Assembly (NCBI RefSeq): GCF_910592395.1 | Contig: NC_088318.1 | Span: forward strand, 15,562,349-15,626,348 | Direction: 5' to 3' | Source: Lineus longissimus | Taxonomy: Eukaryota > Nemertea > Pilidiophora > Heteronemertea > Lineidae | DNA: 64,000 nucleotides | Shown here: one piece after another, positions 1 to 11,579 of the stretch | Layout: each line of letters begins with the position of its first letter | How positions within the stretch are numbered: position 1 is the first letter of the stretch | Notes under the pieces: generated by a model | Told to the model about the DNA's origin: nothing | Seen by the model: only the letters and a program-made list of their open reading frames with translations | Database searches by the model: none | Position numbers and translations under genes: made by a program

Positions 1-3000
1 GGCAGAAAGGATTGTCGATGTGTGGCGCCTAAACCAGAAAGGAAGGTTCGGCCTCTTCCTTCACTGGTGTGATTCATTCTTCCAGAACCTAGATGTTGCC
101 TTGGCGTATGATCTGCAGGAGCAGGAGGAGCTAGCAAATGAACTTCAGGCAATTTCATTAGAACGCGACTGTCAAGTCATTGGTGACCAGGATGTAATGG
201 GAATGACCACTACAGGGGCTGCAAAGTATGCTGAGATCGTCCAGAGGGTGCGGCCACAAATTGTCATTGTAGAAGAAGCAGCAGAGGTCCTAGAAGCACA
301 CATCGTAACCGCTCTGACTGATAACTGCAAGCACCTAATCCTGATCGGCGACCACAAGCAACTGAGACCCAATCCAACTGTGTACGAACTGGCACGTGAC
401 TACCGCCTCAATATATCACTGTTTGAGAGGATGATTGAGAACAACATGAACCTTAAGACATTGAGACTTCAGCACAGGATGCGTCCAGATATCTCCCAGT
501 TTCTGGTTCCCTGGATTTACGAGGAACTAGTTGACCATGATGACGTCAAAGCTTACCCCAGCATTCGAGGTATTCAGAGTAATGTTGTCTACCTTGACCA
601 CGACCGACCAGAGAATGGCTCATCAGACAGCCGAAGCCATTCAAACGATTTTGAAGCAGATTTTGTGGTGGGGCTTTGCAAATACTTCTTACAGCAGGAG
701 TATGAACCCAGCCAGATCACGATACTCACAACCTACACAGGGCAGATGTTCAAGATCCGAGAGAAGATGCCTAAAGCTGTTTTTGAAGGGGTCAGGGTGA
801 CACCTGTTGACAACTATCAGGGCGAGGAGAATGACATTATCATTTTGTCGTTTGTGAGAAGCAATGATCAGCGGAACATAGGTTTTCTCAGAGAGCCGAA
901 TAGAGTCTGTGTCGCGATGTCCAGAGCCAAAATGGGTTTCTATGCCTTTGGTAATTTCTCCATGTATGCCAGCAAAACAGAAACATGGAAGGGAATGGTT
1001 GGTGATATGGAGAAACAAGGGCTCTTAAAGAAATCACTCACTGTCCTCTGCCAGAATCATCCTGAAACGATAACAGAGATAGCCACAGCAGGCGACTTCA
1101 AAACGGTCCCGGATGGGGGTTGTCTTCTTTCCTGCGATTTCAAACTCAAGTGCGGCCATGTTTGCACGAAGAAGTGCCACCCAAAGGACGCTGAACACAA
1201 AGAATACAAGTGCAAGAGTCCCTGTGGGAAGATGTGCAAGAAGGGGGTTCACAAATGTCGCAAGAAATGCTGGATAGAGTGTAGATGTACAGCAGAGTGT
1301 CCTGAGGTTCTTGAATGTGGTCATCAGTGCCAGAATGCATGCAGTGAGCAGTGCACTACCAAGTGCATGGCAGCATGTGATAAAGAACTCAGCTGTGGAC
1401 ATAACTGCCTGCGGAGATGTTCAGAAGGATGCAAACCCTGTGTCCATGCTTGTGAGCAGTTCAAACCCTGTGGTCATGGATGTCCTGGTAGATGTGGACA
1501 GGACTGCAATGATGTGGCATGCAAGGCCCTTTGCAGTAAGATCCTTGATTGTGGTCACACTTGTCCCAAGAAATGCTTTGAACCATGTCCGCCATGCAAC
1601 CAGTCATGCAGGAAGAGATTGCCGTGCGGTCATCAGTGTAAAAACACCTGTAGTAGTGAATGTACGACAGAATGTGGTGACCGATGCCAGAAAGACCTGC
1701 CATGTGGCCACAGATGCCTCCTTCGTTGTGGTGAGGATTGTGAGATAGACTGCAAGATCAGTGTGGTCAAGGTAGGACCATGTGAGCACAGGATTCGTGC
1801 ACCTTGCAACGTCAGAAAGGTAGATGATTTGGCCAAACTGTGCACGATGTTTTGCAACAAGAGCCTTCCATGTGATCACAAGTGTGCGAGTACGTGCGGA
1901 AAATGCAGTGTTGAGTGTCGGAAGATTTGTTCCACACTCGTCGAAAAACAGGGAAGTTGTGGACATATGGTTACCTGCCGCTGCGACGAAGCTCCAAACG
2001 AAAAGATATGCACAAGGCCGGTGTTCCATTTCCCGAAGTGCGGGCATATTTTCAAGGTCGAATGTCGCGACAGGGAAAAGGCCATCTGCACAGAGGAGGC
2101 AAAAAAGAAGCTTCCATGTAAACATGAGGCTACGGTCAAATGCAACCAAGATGTGAATGATGTCAAATGCAAATCGTTGATATCATTGGACCCTGGCTGT
2201 GGACACGAGCAGAGCATGAAATGCTTTGAAAGGAGAAGCTTCAAATGTGGGAAGGAAGTGAATCATGCCTTTAAATGTGGTCACAATGCAAAAATAAAGT
2301 GTCACAAAAAAGAGACAGTAACATGCCTTTCAGAATGTCAGCAGAATCTCGCCTGCGGACACAAGTGCAGGGGAACATGCGGCCAGTGTCTAAAGGGAGG
2401 GAAGCATGCCTCCTGCAGGGAGAAGTGTACAAAGCAACAGGATTGTGGACACCCATGTGACAAGACGTGCGGTCATCAAAGTGGATGCGGCTGCCAGGAG
2501 AAGTGCACAAAGAAACAGCTATGCAGCCATCCATGCGAGAAGACCTGTGGCCACGAAAGAACATGCGGCCCCTGTAGATCTAGGTGCGAAGTGAAGTGTT
2601 GGCACCGGCCCTGCAGAAAGAAATGCAATGAGGGCTGCACCCCATGCGAGAAACAGTGCAATTGGAGATGCCCTCATGCAAGATGCACTAGGTTATGTCA
2701 TGAAACCTGTAACAGGGATCCTTGCAATGAACATTGTCTGAAAAAGCTGCCAAGTTGTGGACACCTGTGCCCAGGACTGTGTGGAGAACCGTGCCCGTTC
2801 ACTTGCATCCAATGTCATCCCACCATGTTCAAGAATACTAACGAGACCACACGATACATCAGAGTCCAGCCGTGTAATCACACCTTGCCAGTCGATGTTA
2901 TGGATGAGTCGATGAAGGAGAAGCAAAGTGGTACCTTCACGGTAGTGGAGCCAAAGCAGTGTCCTGCTGATGGTTGTGGTCGGGTTGTCCTGTTCTGCCC

Positions 3001-3996
3001 AAGATATAGCAATGTCATAAAGGCCTACTTGAAGACAATGCGGGGGACAGGCGAGGGAAAGAAATGGCTGAGATGTAGAAGGTGTAAGTATAGACAGAAC
3101 TACGGAGGGTACACCACCTCCTTCTCCATACGTGTTTCCTTCCTTTGCTTATTTGACGCACAAGCCATGTTCCTGCCACCTCCTTTTCCATACGTGTTTC
3201 CTTCCTTTGCTCATTTGACGCACAAGCCATGTTCTTGCCACCTCCTTTTCCATACGTGTTTCCTTCCTTTGCTCACTTGACGCACAAGCCATGTTCCTGC
3301 CACCTCCTGCTCCATACGTATTCCCTTCCTTTGCTCATTTGACGCACAAGCCATGTTCTTGCCACCTCCTTTTCTATACGTGTTCCCTTCCTTTCCCCAT
3401 TTGACGCACAAGCCATGCTCCTGCCACCTCCTTCCCCATACGTGATCCCTTCCTTTGCTCATTTGACACGCAAGCCGTTCCACTTCCATACTTGTTCCCT
3501 TCCTTTTCTTATTTGACACGCAAGACATTCCACCTCCTTCTCCATACGTGTTCCCTTCCTTTGCTCATTTGACATGCAAGCCGTTCAACTTCCCTCTCCT
3601 TACGCGTTCCCTCCCTTTGCTCATTTGACACGCAAGCCCTTCTACCTCCTTCTCTATACCCGTGCTCTTCATTTTGTTCACCTGCCACAAAAACCAAGCA
3701 ACGTCCTTCTCAACAAGTCAAAGAAAAGACCACGAACATTTGGTGCCGTGTACCGAAGGCAGTCCAAGAATAATATATCTTCTGATATATTGATTGTATG
3801 AAAACACCCGGCCATGCAGACAGATCCAGCCTTCATATAGATTTACAATAGTACCATAACTACCAGTATAAATGATACCCCGGTTGCAGTGCGTTTCTAC
3901 GATGAGCCTTTTCACGTGACATTCTACTTTATTCCAGGTTCAGAGGTCAGTTCCTTCAACAAAGATGACATGCGACCGCGATGCAGAAATTGCTAG
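1..3996 (+). CDS. ZNFX1: ZNFX1-like helicase / NFX1-type zinc finger protein, 3' part
   Basis: This is the C-terminal part of a UPF1-like SF1 RNA helicase fused to NFX1-type zinc fingers; ZNFX1 acts in RNA surveillance and antiviral sensing in animals. The frame is open from base 2, so the exon starts before the window and the Walker A part is missing. Visible are the Walker B-like segment IVIVEEAAEVLEAH, the motif GDHKQLRP, the motif QHRMRP, the motif DNYQGEEND and the VAMSRAK motif VI. About 18 to 20 CGHxC-type finger units follow, to about base 2800. I place a splice donor at 3084 (GTAAGT) and an acceptor ending at 3937. The short last exon, 3938-3996, then ends in CRNC and a stop. This pairs a CxxC before the intron with a CxxC after it. 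Without splicing, the frame would run to 3280 through satellite DNA, which is less credible. The family call is strong; the last exon is an inference. Confidence 0.88.
3112..3665. repeat. 62-bp tandem satellite inside the proposed last ZNFX1 intron
   Basis: About nine to ten units repeat a pyrimidine-rich stretch, then catacgtg, then a segment containing gacgcacaagcc. The catacg anchor falls at about 3127, 3189, 3251, 3313, 3375 and 3437, giving a period of 62. Later units are shorter and more divergent (anchors near 3487 and 3543). Because 62 is not a multiple of three, open frames on either strand through the array are not conserved as coding sequence. Confidence 0.92.
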
Positions 3997-5215
3997 AAAA
4001 GCTTCGTTTGAGCTGAAACTATAACCGTTTTCATAATGACCGCGTCAGTAGTCAATAGTTTTGCAGACAGCACTTTTTAAATTCTCACAGGCATTCTAGG
4101 CAGGAGATAAGGGCCGAATTGGTGATCGTATATGGTGACTAATATGCACAATTTCGGGGCATGGTCGTGTTCGATTCGGCACAAAGCATATTTCTCGTGC
4201 AAGCGTGAAAATGCCAGCGTTAATTGGTGACAAAACTTGTTTTGGACAACCGGACCATGGGTGACGCAGAACATTACCGAGGTTGATGTTCGACTCTGCG
4301 GCTGTTTGGCTGGTAATGACGCCAAAAGATGGCTTCAATTAGCACAGCCCACAGTTTCACACAATATATATTCATTCCAATTGTCCTTTCGGCCAGTTGG
4401 TGAAACCAACAAATGCTTTCTCATCGATTTTAAATCATCATAAGTTCCAGAAGTGTGGAGGCCTATGGCCAGCTGGGCGAACAATGGTCATATACATACA
4501 TGATGCATAATATACATGTACGATACTCATTCTAATGCGATCATTGGTTTTTCACTTCACCAGAAAAAAACCAAAACATTCAATGAAACAGGCGGGAATT
4601 GCTCTCGAATCACCATGACCATATGCCTCATCATTTCCAGTGCGTTTGCATCTGTTTATAATGACCATACCCATTACACAAAATATATTGGAATACGTTT
4701 AAGAACATTTGGATCCTAAAATACTAACTCTTCAATTCTGTGGTGTTAGTCTGGAATCTGGAATATATGTATATATAAATATATATAGTAATTAATAATT
4801 AAACATGGTAGTCGCATCAGGAACAGAAAGGTGACAAAGGGAAGGAGCTAGTTCGGCGAGGAAACTAATAGCAATACATAAATGTATGCTTAGATACAAA
4901 CATTTCAACACTGGACTATCATCTCCTGACAGCCGTGATTCAAGGGACTTTGTATACAACTTGGGGGCGTGGATATCAAAATACTAATAGTTTAGAATAA
5001 ATGTTAATGGACATTATCGTAGGCTTGACTTGATTCTTGAGTTTGTGAAGGATTCTGAACTGAACTCATATTGATAACTAGTCAACCGAGTGGAGAAGCT
5101 GAGCGAAGACGAACCGAATTCGTTTTGTTTTACCGGACAAAAGCAAGTCGTCATAACTATTCCCCCAGGTACCCAAAGGTAGTGCTTTTTATTCATTTGG
5201 TGGTCGTTTCGTGAT
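3997..5215. other. Spacer between ZNFX1-like gene and first TRP-like gene
   Basis: This stretch probably holds the ZNFX1 3' UTR and the promoter of the next gene. One AATAAA lies at 4996-5001, too far downstream to be assigned confidently. AT-rich runs occur near 4760-4800. No coding sequence or RNA gene was recognised. Confidence 0.5.
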
Positions 5216-7207
5216 ATGCCGCGTAGGAATAACATACACGCTTTTGGTAGAGCCAAGACACGTGGTGTTCCGGACGGAAAGGCCAGGAACCTACTTTTCT
5301 GTCTCCGAGTTATGAACCTCGAGGATGCAGGTGTGGCCCAACAGATCAAACAGAAACTTGGGGAACTGTTCCCCCCAGAGGAGAGCGAGGACTCTCAGGA
5401 TGACATGTGTGGCCAGTCTTTCTACAAGTTGCCGTGGTTTGAGAATCTCATTCCCCCGGAAGTGGCAATCGAATTCTACAACATTATCAGAACAGACGAC
5501 TTGGACGCGTATGACGTCATCAGCCAGGTTTTGACCATCCCAGAACTGTTTTTAGTTCTGAATGGTGAATTCCATTATGCTTTAGACTTTCAGGAAACGC
5601 TTCGTCAATCTGTTGCTTATTATGACGTCAATAATTCTTGTTGTTTTTGTCACCCGTTGACATTGGCAGCTGCATTTGGGTCGCAGAAGGTCATGGCACG
5701 AATGTTACTCGGTGGAGCAAATCCCAGCAAACCTGAAGAAGATTTCCGTGTTAACTACGCCCATGTTCTTGTAATTTCTGCAGCGTACATGTCAAATAAG
5801 GAGCACAAGTTTGTCAAGATGTACAATAAATCATTAGAATACATAACTTTGTATGATAAACGTCGATTGCTGACTGCAGAAGATGTTTACGGGTTGAGGC
5901 CCCTTGAACTGGCGAGCAGACTTGGGGTGTTCGGCATGTTTGTCGCCATCCTGGAAACTGAGGGCGTCCGCATGGAAACAATCGCCAATGCTGGAGTTTT
6001 CGATCACGCCCTTTTTGATGTCACAGAATATGAAGATAGGTTAGAGAGGTTGCGCGTTCTGCATTCCCCCATGAGGTATTTAGCCCGGGCCAAAAAGGGA
6101 CATTTAGACAGTTTGAAGGACAGCAATGCGTTGGAGTCGCCTGCCGTACAGGCGTGGATGGAATTGAAGTACCAACGGTGTAAACCCGTGCTTTATTTCT
6201 TGGCAGGAGTGCGATTATTCTATTTGATAGGACTTCTGATGGTAGACACCGTCGCTCGCAAGGTAATTGCGGGCACATCGGTGCTATCACTGTCATCGGC
6301 TATTTCCAATTCAACAGGAGCCGTTCGACCAACGAAATGCAACTTCGGTAATAAAAGCTTTGGCGCATGGGCCACATCAAACGATTCCTGCTTCTCTCAC
6401 GGGAACTTCATACTAAGTTTTGCACTGTTGGTGATAATCCTCTGGATATCCATTTCTGAAGTGTGTTGTCACATTCTATCCTGGATTTACCATGCTTGTG
6501 ACAAGGAAAGGAAAGAATCGCTCATGCCCATCTACAACAGAGATAAAAGTGACTTCATTTCGTACACTTGTTTCTATGACATCAACAACTTCATCATAGC
6601 TTCTCTCTTTTCCTCCATCTATATATCCATATTCCTAATCGACAGCCAGTCCGTTGTCCTGTACATTATCCGCACAACAAAAGGTCTTAGTTTGGGACTT
6701 TCCATAATCAGTATAATGAGTGTGGTGGAGCTGGTTAACGGGATACGGACCTTTGCGATATCGCTACAGAAAATGCTCTGGGTCTTGCTGCGTTTTCTAT
6801 TCTTTCACTTAGGCATCAAAATCGTCTTTGCATTTTATTTCTATGATGCGTTAGGCGAATCGGAAGAGTACAATGATATCTTTGGTGACATATTCCACAG
6901 TTTCTATTCAGTATTCAAACTCGATTTAAATATGATAGACTTCGGCGAAAAGCCGCCATTTTATTTATGTTGCGTCCACATGGCATTTTTCTACTTATCA
7001 AGTATTCTGGTGATTAATTACCTGATAGCTGTGATGTCCGAGGCGCTCACTGGTAGCGACAGCGACAAGAAGATCATGGTCTCTTTACGTCTGCTCAACA
7101 GTGTGATCGCAGTTGAAGACAGCTACGGTGTTTGTTTTGCAAGGGCCAGCAGGGGGAAAGTGTTTAAGCTACTGGTCAGTCGAGATGCAAGGAAAAAGAA
7201 ATACTAA
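5216..7207 (+). CDS. TRP-like cation channel subunit, intronless paralogue 1
   Basis: A 663-residue membrane protein in one uninterrupted exon. The N-terminal half is cytosolic, with ankyrin-like helical pairs (LTLAAAFGS near residues 148-156, LRPLELASRLGVFG near 227-240). Six hydrophobic segments follow, near residues 323-345, 399-420, 455-475, 480-505, 520-543 and 585-607. A pore-like re-entrant stretch lies near 558-578. The last segment ends in NYLIAVMSEAL, which resembles the TRPV-type S6 end (NMLIALMGE). The ankyrin-plus-six-TM plan fits the TRP superfamily, closest in style to TRPV, but I cannot name a subfamily. The start at 5216 is the first ATG; a second in-frame Met lies at residue 33. 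The gene at 11580-13325 is a diverged paralogue in the same orientation. Ion selectivity and stimulus cannot be read from the sequence. Confidence 0.8.
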   Translation: MPRRNNIHAFGRAKTRGVPDGKARNLLFCLRVMNLEDAGVAQQIKQKLGELFPPEESEDSQDDMCGQSFYKLPWFENLIPPEVAIEFYNIIRTDDLDAYDVISQVLTIPELFLVLNGEFHYALDFQETLRQSVAYYDVNNSCCFCHPLTLAAAFGSQKVMARMLLGGANPSKPEEDFRVNYAHVLVISAAYMSNKEHKFVKMYNKSLEYITLYDKRRLLTAEDVYGLRPLELASRLGVFGMFVAILETEGVRMETIANAGVFDHALFDVTEYEDRLERLRVLHSPMRYLARAKKGHLDSLKDSNALESPAVQAWMELKYQRCKPVLYFLAGVRLFYLIGLLMVDTVARKVIAGTSVLSLSSAISNSTGAVRPTKCNFGNKSFGAWATSNDSCFSHGNFILSFALLVIILWISISEVCCHILSWIYHACDKERKESLMPIYNRDKSDFISYTCFYDINNFIIASLFSSIYISIFLIDSQSVVLYIIRTTKGLSLGLSIISIMSVVELVNGIRTFAISLQKMLWVLLRFLFFHLGIKIVFAFYFYDALGESEEYNDIFGDIFHSFYSVFKLDLNMIDFGEKPPFYLCCVHMAFFYLSSILVINYLIAVMSEALTGSDSDKKIMVSLRLLNSVIAVEDSYGVCFARASRGKVFKLLVSRDARKKKY

Positions 7208-10200
7208 TAAACTCATAAAACCAAGAAGGAAGAATTTTCAGATTAACGATTTAAAATTTGAGGTTATTACAGTGGAGTATTACCTCTTGAGAGTATTGAC
7301 TGAAAACTTCATTTCACTCGACGACGGCGATTTTGAAAAGTGCGGGGTTGAGCTGTGCATTTAGCCATATATATGCATTATGACTTATGACATGTATGAG
7401 GGGAGGTAATGGACCGAGTAACTCTGATGGTTCAGAATTGATAATGATCATGATCATGAAGTTTTAGAGCCGCGTTTTAGGTGATTATCCGCCTACATTA
7501 GAAATGAACCATCATTAAACATCTATGCAAAACAGTTATATCTGCTCATGAAATTGACGGAAATATCGGGAGAATATTGACTGTTGGATTCTTAATATGT
7601 CCGGATAAAATAAATTGGTGGTCCAGGTGTTAAAACATCTCCAGAACCAGAAACTGCACCAGAACCACTCGATATTTATATTATAGGCGCTTGGGAGAAC
7701 ACTGGACTATAGTATGCCAACACTATAACATGCACAAAATCGCATTCGACGACAGAAATCGTGATTCTATACAAGACGGCATCACCATGTTGATGACTGA
7801 CCCGATTTCCATTCACTGGAACTTGCCGAATCACGTGTTTTAACCAGTAAATCACCAGGCTGTAAACCGATAATAAATGATGAAAAATGAAAAATGCCTC
7901 ATCATCTTTTTACATCTCTCCAATGGTAAACCGGATTAATCATTCCCATGGCCTTATGCTCTTTTTTACTCGAAATTTTAAGGACTGTTGATGCGCCGGT
8001 AGGTTGTTGCATCAGAGCCGAATGTAGCATACACAACTAGTAGCCACCACAAGTCGACAGCTAACAACCAGGCATCGCCACCAGTCTGTTGTTATCGATC
8101 AGCGGTGTGAGTAACCAGCACCAAGCTCCATCAGAGCATCCTGACTCTCATGCGTTTGCGTCACGACTTTCGATCTCAAAACATTGCGGGTCAAGATGCA
8201 TCAGAGGACGAGGCCCGAACTGCAGGAAGTTGAAAATTGATGATTGATCCATCAATATCAAGGTACGAATTTGTTTATAATTGTTATCCATCAATACCAA
8301 GCTCCATCAGAGCATCCTGACTCTCATGCGTTTGCGTCGCGACTATCGATCTCAAAACATTGCGGGTCAAGATGCATCAGAGAGGACGAGGCCCGAACTG
8401 CAGGAAGTTGAAAATTGCTGATTGATCCATCAATATCAAGGTACGAATTTGTTTATAATTGTTATCCCTCAATACCAAGCTCCATCATAGCATCCTGACT
8501 CTCATGCGTTTGCATCGCGACTATCGATCTCAAAACATTGCGGGTCAAGATGCATCAGAGAGGACGAGGCCCGAACTGCAGGAAGTTGAAAATTGCTGAT
8601 TGATCCATCAATATCAAGGTAAGAATTTGTTTATAATTGTTATTCATGCTCTAAAATACATGTATGTACACTGAATATAACTCAAGACCATAAGCAAGAA
8701 AAGTGCAGAACTTCCTCGGGACAGACAAATGCTGTCCTTATTAGAGAGGACCTATAGTGTCTTGATGAAGTTAATAAATTCGTTATCAATTTGAAATTTG
8801 AAATTGAATTCGTTAGTTTCCCATTCTGTAAATAGGTAGTAAATACAAACTTCAACATTGCCATTGTGAAGACAGATATACAAATTACCAAGTTTCAGCA
8901 AATTCGTGTGCATTATATAACTGCACTGATGCATTGTGTATAACTGCATTTCTATTTTCCTGGACCACCAGTAATTACGAACCGAGTTTCCCTTTAAGCC
9001 TATACTGTACCAAGCTGCTAGAAAACGCAGCCACCATGCTGCAGGAAAAAGCAACCAAGTGTGTTCCTCTCGTTTCCGTCTGGGATGTGATTTTTCTTTG
9101 AAGCTTGTTGTGCTCGTATATACATTGATATCGTGATATACCTATAATTTCATACAATCAAAATAATGTAACCAGAGAACTGTCGCAGGTAGGGCCTTTC
9201 CAAGTAACTTGAATGAAATGTTATCGGACCCCTTCGGACGGCCTCATATATTATGATTTTACTTGACTATAAACCGTATGTGGAGTCAATGGATGTAATT
9301 GGCATGCTGGTGTGTGGTCGGAGACAGGTTCATATTAGCAATTAGAATACTTTTGTGCAGTTTAAAACGTTGCTTTGTACATGTCCCCTCGTGAAATTGC
9401 CCAGTGGGACCTTAGTGTAATGCCCGCAGCTTGGCAACCCTGCAAAGCCACATATATATCTAATTTGTGTGTCATGGCTGTTCAAGTTAAATGGAAGTTA
9501 ATGAATTGAAATTTGGTGAATTATAAATGAATTTGTACGCTGTATCATCATCTGCACACCATTTGGGTGCGATAGGGAATCGAACAAATTGAAACTATGC
9601 TAGGCGTAGTTTTGAAAAAGTCCACCGTGTACGCAGGAGACGCGAAAAATTTCACGCGCCAGGAATTGCGCATTCAAAAATAACGAAATTAAACTAAAAG
9701 TTGAGAAAAAAATTCGGAAAACGTCAAACACTTTCAGAAAAAGAGTTTACTGGTGAAACGGGTGAAAAAGAATCAAGAGATAATCTGCCTTGATGGAATT
9801 CCCAATTGCAATTTCTAAAAAATCGCCATTCAGTAGAATGACAGATGAGCAATTCTAAAATTGTTTATTTGTTTAACTACTCTCTAGAGTAGTGAGCATG
9901 ACAAGAATTTATATTTTATGGTGTTGATGTATATCATCAAGTATGTATGCTATCAGGGTACATATCGTAAAAGAGCTGAACAGTGTATACACTCTCATCG
10001 CTTCTGTGTAAACACAGCTTCGAACCTAACCCCGCTTCTGACCAACAAATATAATTTCTCATTGCTAGTCATTGTTTATGCAAATACATAGTTATGGGAA
10101 CACATCGATTTTCAATATTTATCCTTGATGATTTATAGTATTTACTTGGTGAGCAGTAGACGATAATTCAGATACAAAGTGTGTTTATTTAATTGATAGG

Positions 10201-11579
10201 GTAGCGTTGGTAGTGTTTGTGATGTTGCACGATCAACAGTACTCGGTTTGGGACCCCAGCAGTAACTCCAACCCACCAGGAGACTCTTGGCAGTCTCTTT
10301 AATATGAAAAAAATGGTATCCATCCACGAAGGAACCAGATTTTTACATTGAACTGAGATTCATTCATCATCATGAGCAACAAAATAATAAGTCTTCTTCA
10401 CAAATTAAGCCCGAGAACATAGTATTGATATCCTGCAAAATCAACCGCATTGCCTTGGATGTATACTTCGAAAATATCACCAGTTATTAAAGGAGAACTT
10501 ACTTTGCTGAGGTGTGGTTTCTTTCAATACTGTGACGTAAGCGAACATTATTTACTGAAGTGATCTTCGGATATTGTGTAGAGACGTCGCGACGCAGTGC
10601 GAAGTAAAACCACTCTGCTCATATTGTCATGGTCAAAGGAAAGGTTGTCCCGACCAAATTACGAGCATAATGCCGCGCAAACCTTGCCATACGAGGTGCT
10701 CATCTTTTCGATGCACTGCCATGAGAGAAACCAATTACCGGTTGTTGCTTCAGCTACAAAAATCGAGTAATTAGAGTGACCACATTATTTAAACAACTCG
10801 CATGAGGAGCAACTCTATATTGCCTCCATTTACTCGGCCATCTTCAAAGTTGATCTGTCACTTTCGTACGCTCGTTTCCTTATGAAAGCTATTAACCTCT
10901 AGAAATTGTCTTTCAACAAAACGGCAATACATTTGGGGGGAATTGGTGGCATCATGACAGCTGAGTATACTTCAGTCCTGAACAGTTTTTCTATCAAAGA
11001 TGGAAGGAACGCCGGATGTACCCCTACTTTCTTGAGCCACATCACAAGTTTAAAACATGTCTTGATTAAGTGAAGGAAATGGTCCCCGACTTCGCTTTAC
11101 AAAATTGGCGCTGGAGCTAAAACTACTCAACCGAATTAAAGACATCTTGTCTAACTTTTTTCGGTTATCTTGTTGGGCTTTGGGTTCTTGCTGGTGGAAG
11201 TATCATGCTTGTCCTGCTCTTTTAATGAGGGGAGTGTCTGTATTTTCATCTGCACCTTTCGAAAATGTTATTAACTGTCCATTAGTAGTACCGTAGTGAT
11301 TCTGCATGCTAATCTACCGGCGTTGTGCAGCGTATATATCCATTCTTCAAAAAGGATGACTTTAGGATCGATGTTCACCGTCATTAAAGTGGGCATGTGA
11401 TTCTGCAGCATATTCATGAATGGACAACTCAGTGATAGGAGCCTGACATGGTGAAATATTATTTAATCGATCAGTGCAACTATCTTCCTTATATCTTTCA
11501 GGGTGAGAGCAGCCAGCCAGCGATAGGGCCCCCAAAAAATCTTCAACCGACTTCGATCATACAGGGAGAATCGGTCAAC
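7208..11579. other. Spacer between the two TRP-like paralogues
   Basis: No convincing gene was found in this 4.4-kb stretch. It contains a dispersed repeat at 7397-7438, three tandem copies of a roughly 177-bp unit at 8120-8647, and a copy of a widespread gagagg-type repeat at 8733-8766. A splice-acceptor-like tract (ttatatctttcag) ends at 11501. The frame of the second TRP-like gene is open from there, so part of its 5' leader may come from an unseen upstream exon. Confidence 0.55.
8120..8647. repeat. Three tandem copies of a ~177-bp unit
   Basis: The anchor accaagctccatca occurs at 8120, 8296 and 8474, giving periods of 176 and 178. Copies are nearly identical, with a few substitutions and a 2-base insertion in the later two (agaggacg versus agagaggacg). 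Each unit contains catgcgtttgcg and aaaacattgcgg, which recur as a single diverged copy near 56848-56900. This is a young local duplication of an interspersed sequence. Confidence 0.92.

Noticed and set aside
1034-2244. Several long minus-strand frames opposite the ZNFX1 zinc fingers
   Set aside because: They are antisense shadows of the cysteine-rich coding sequence with no domain of their own.
3015-3697. Minus-strand open frames with repeated peptides across the satellite
   Set aside because: They arise from the 62-bp array, whose period is not a multiple of three, so no reading frame is conserved between units.
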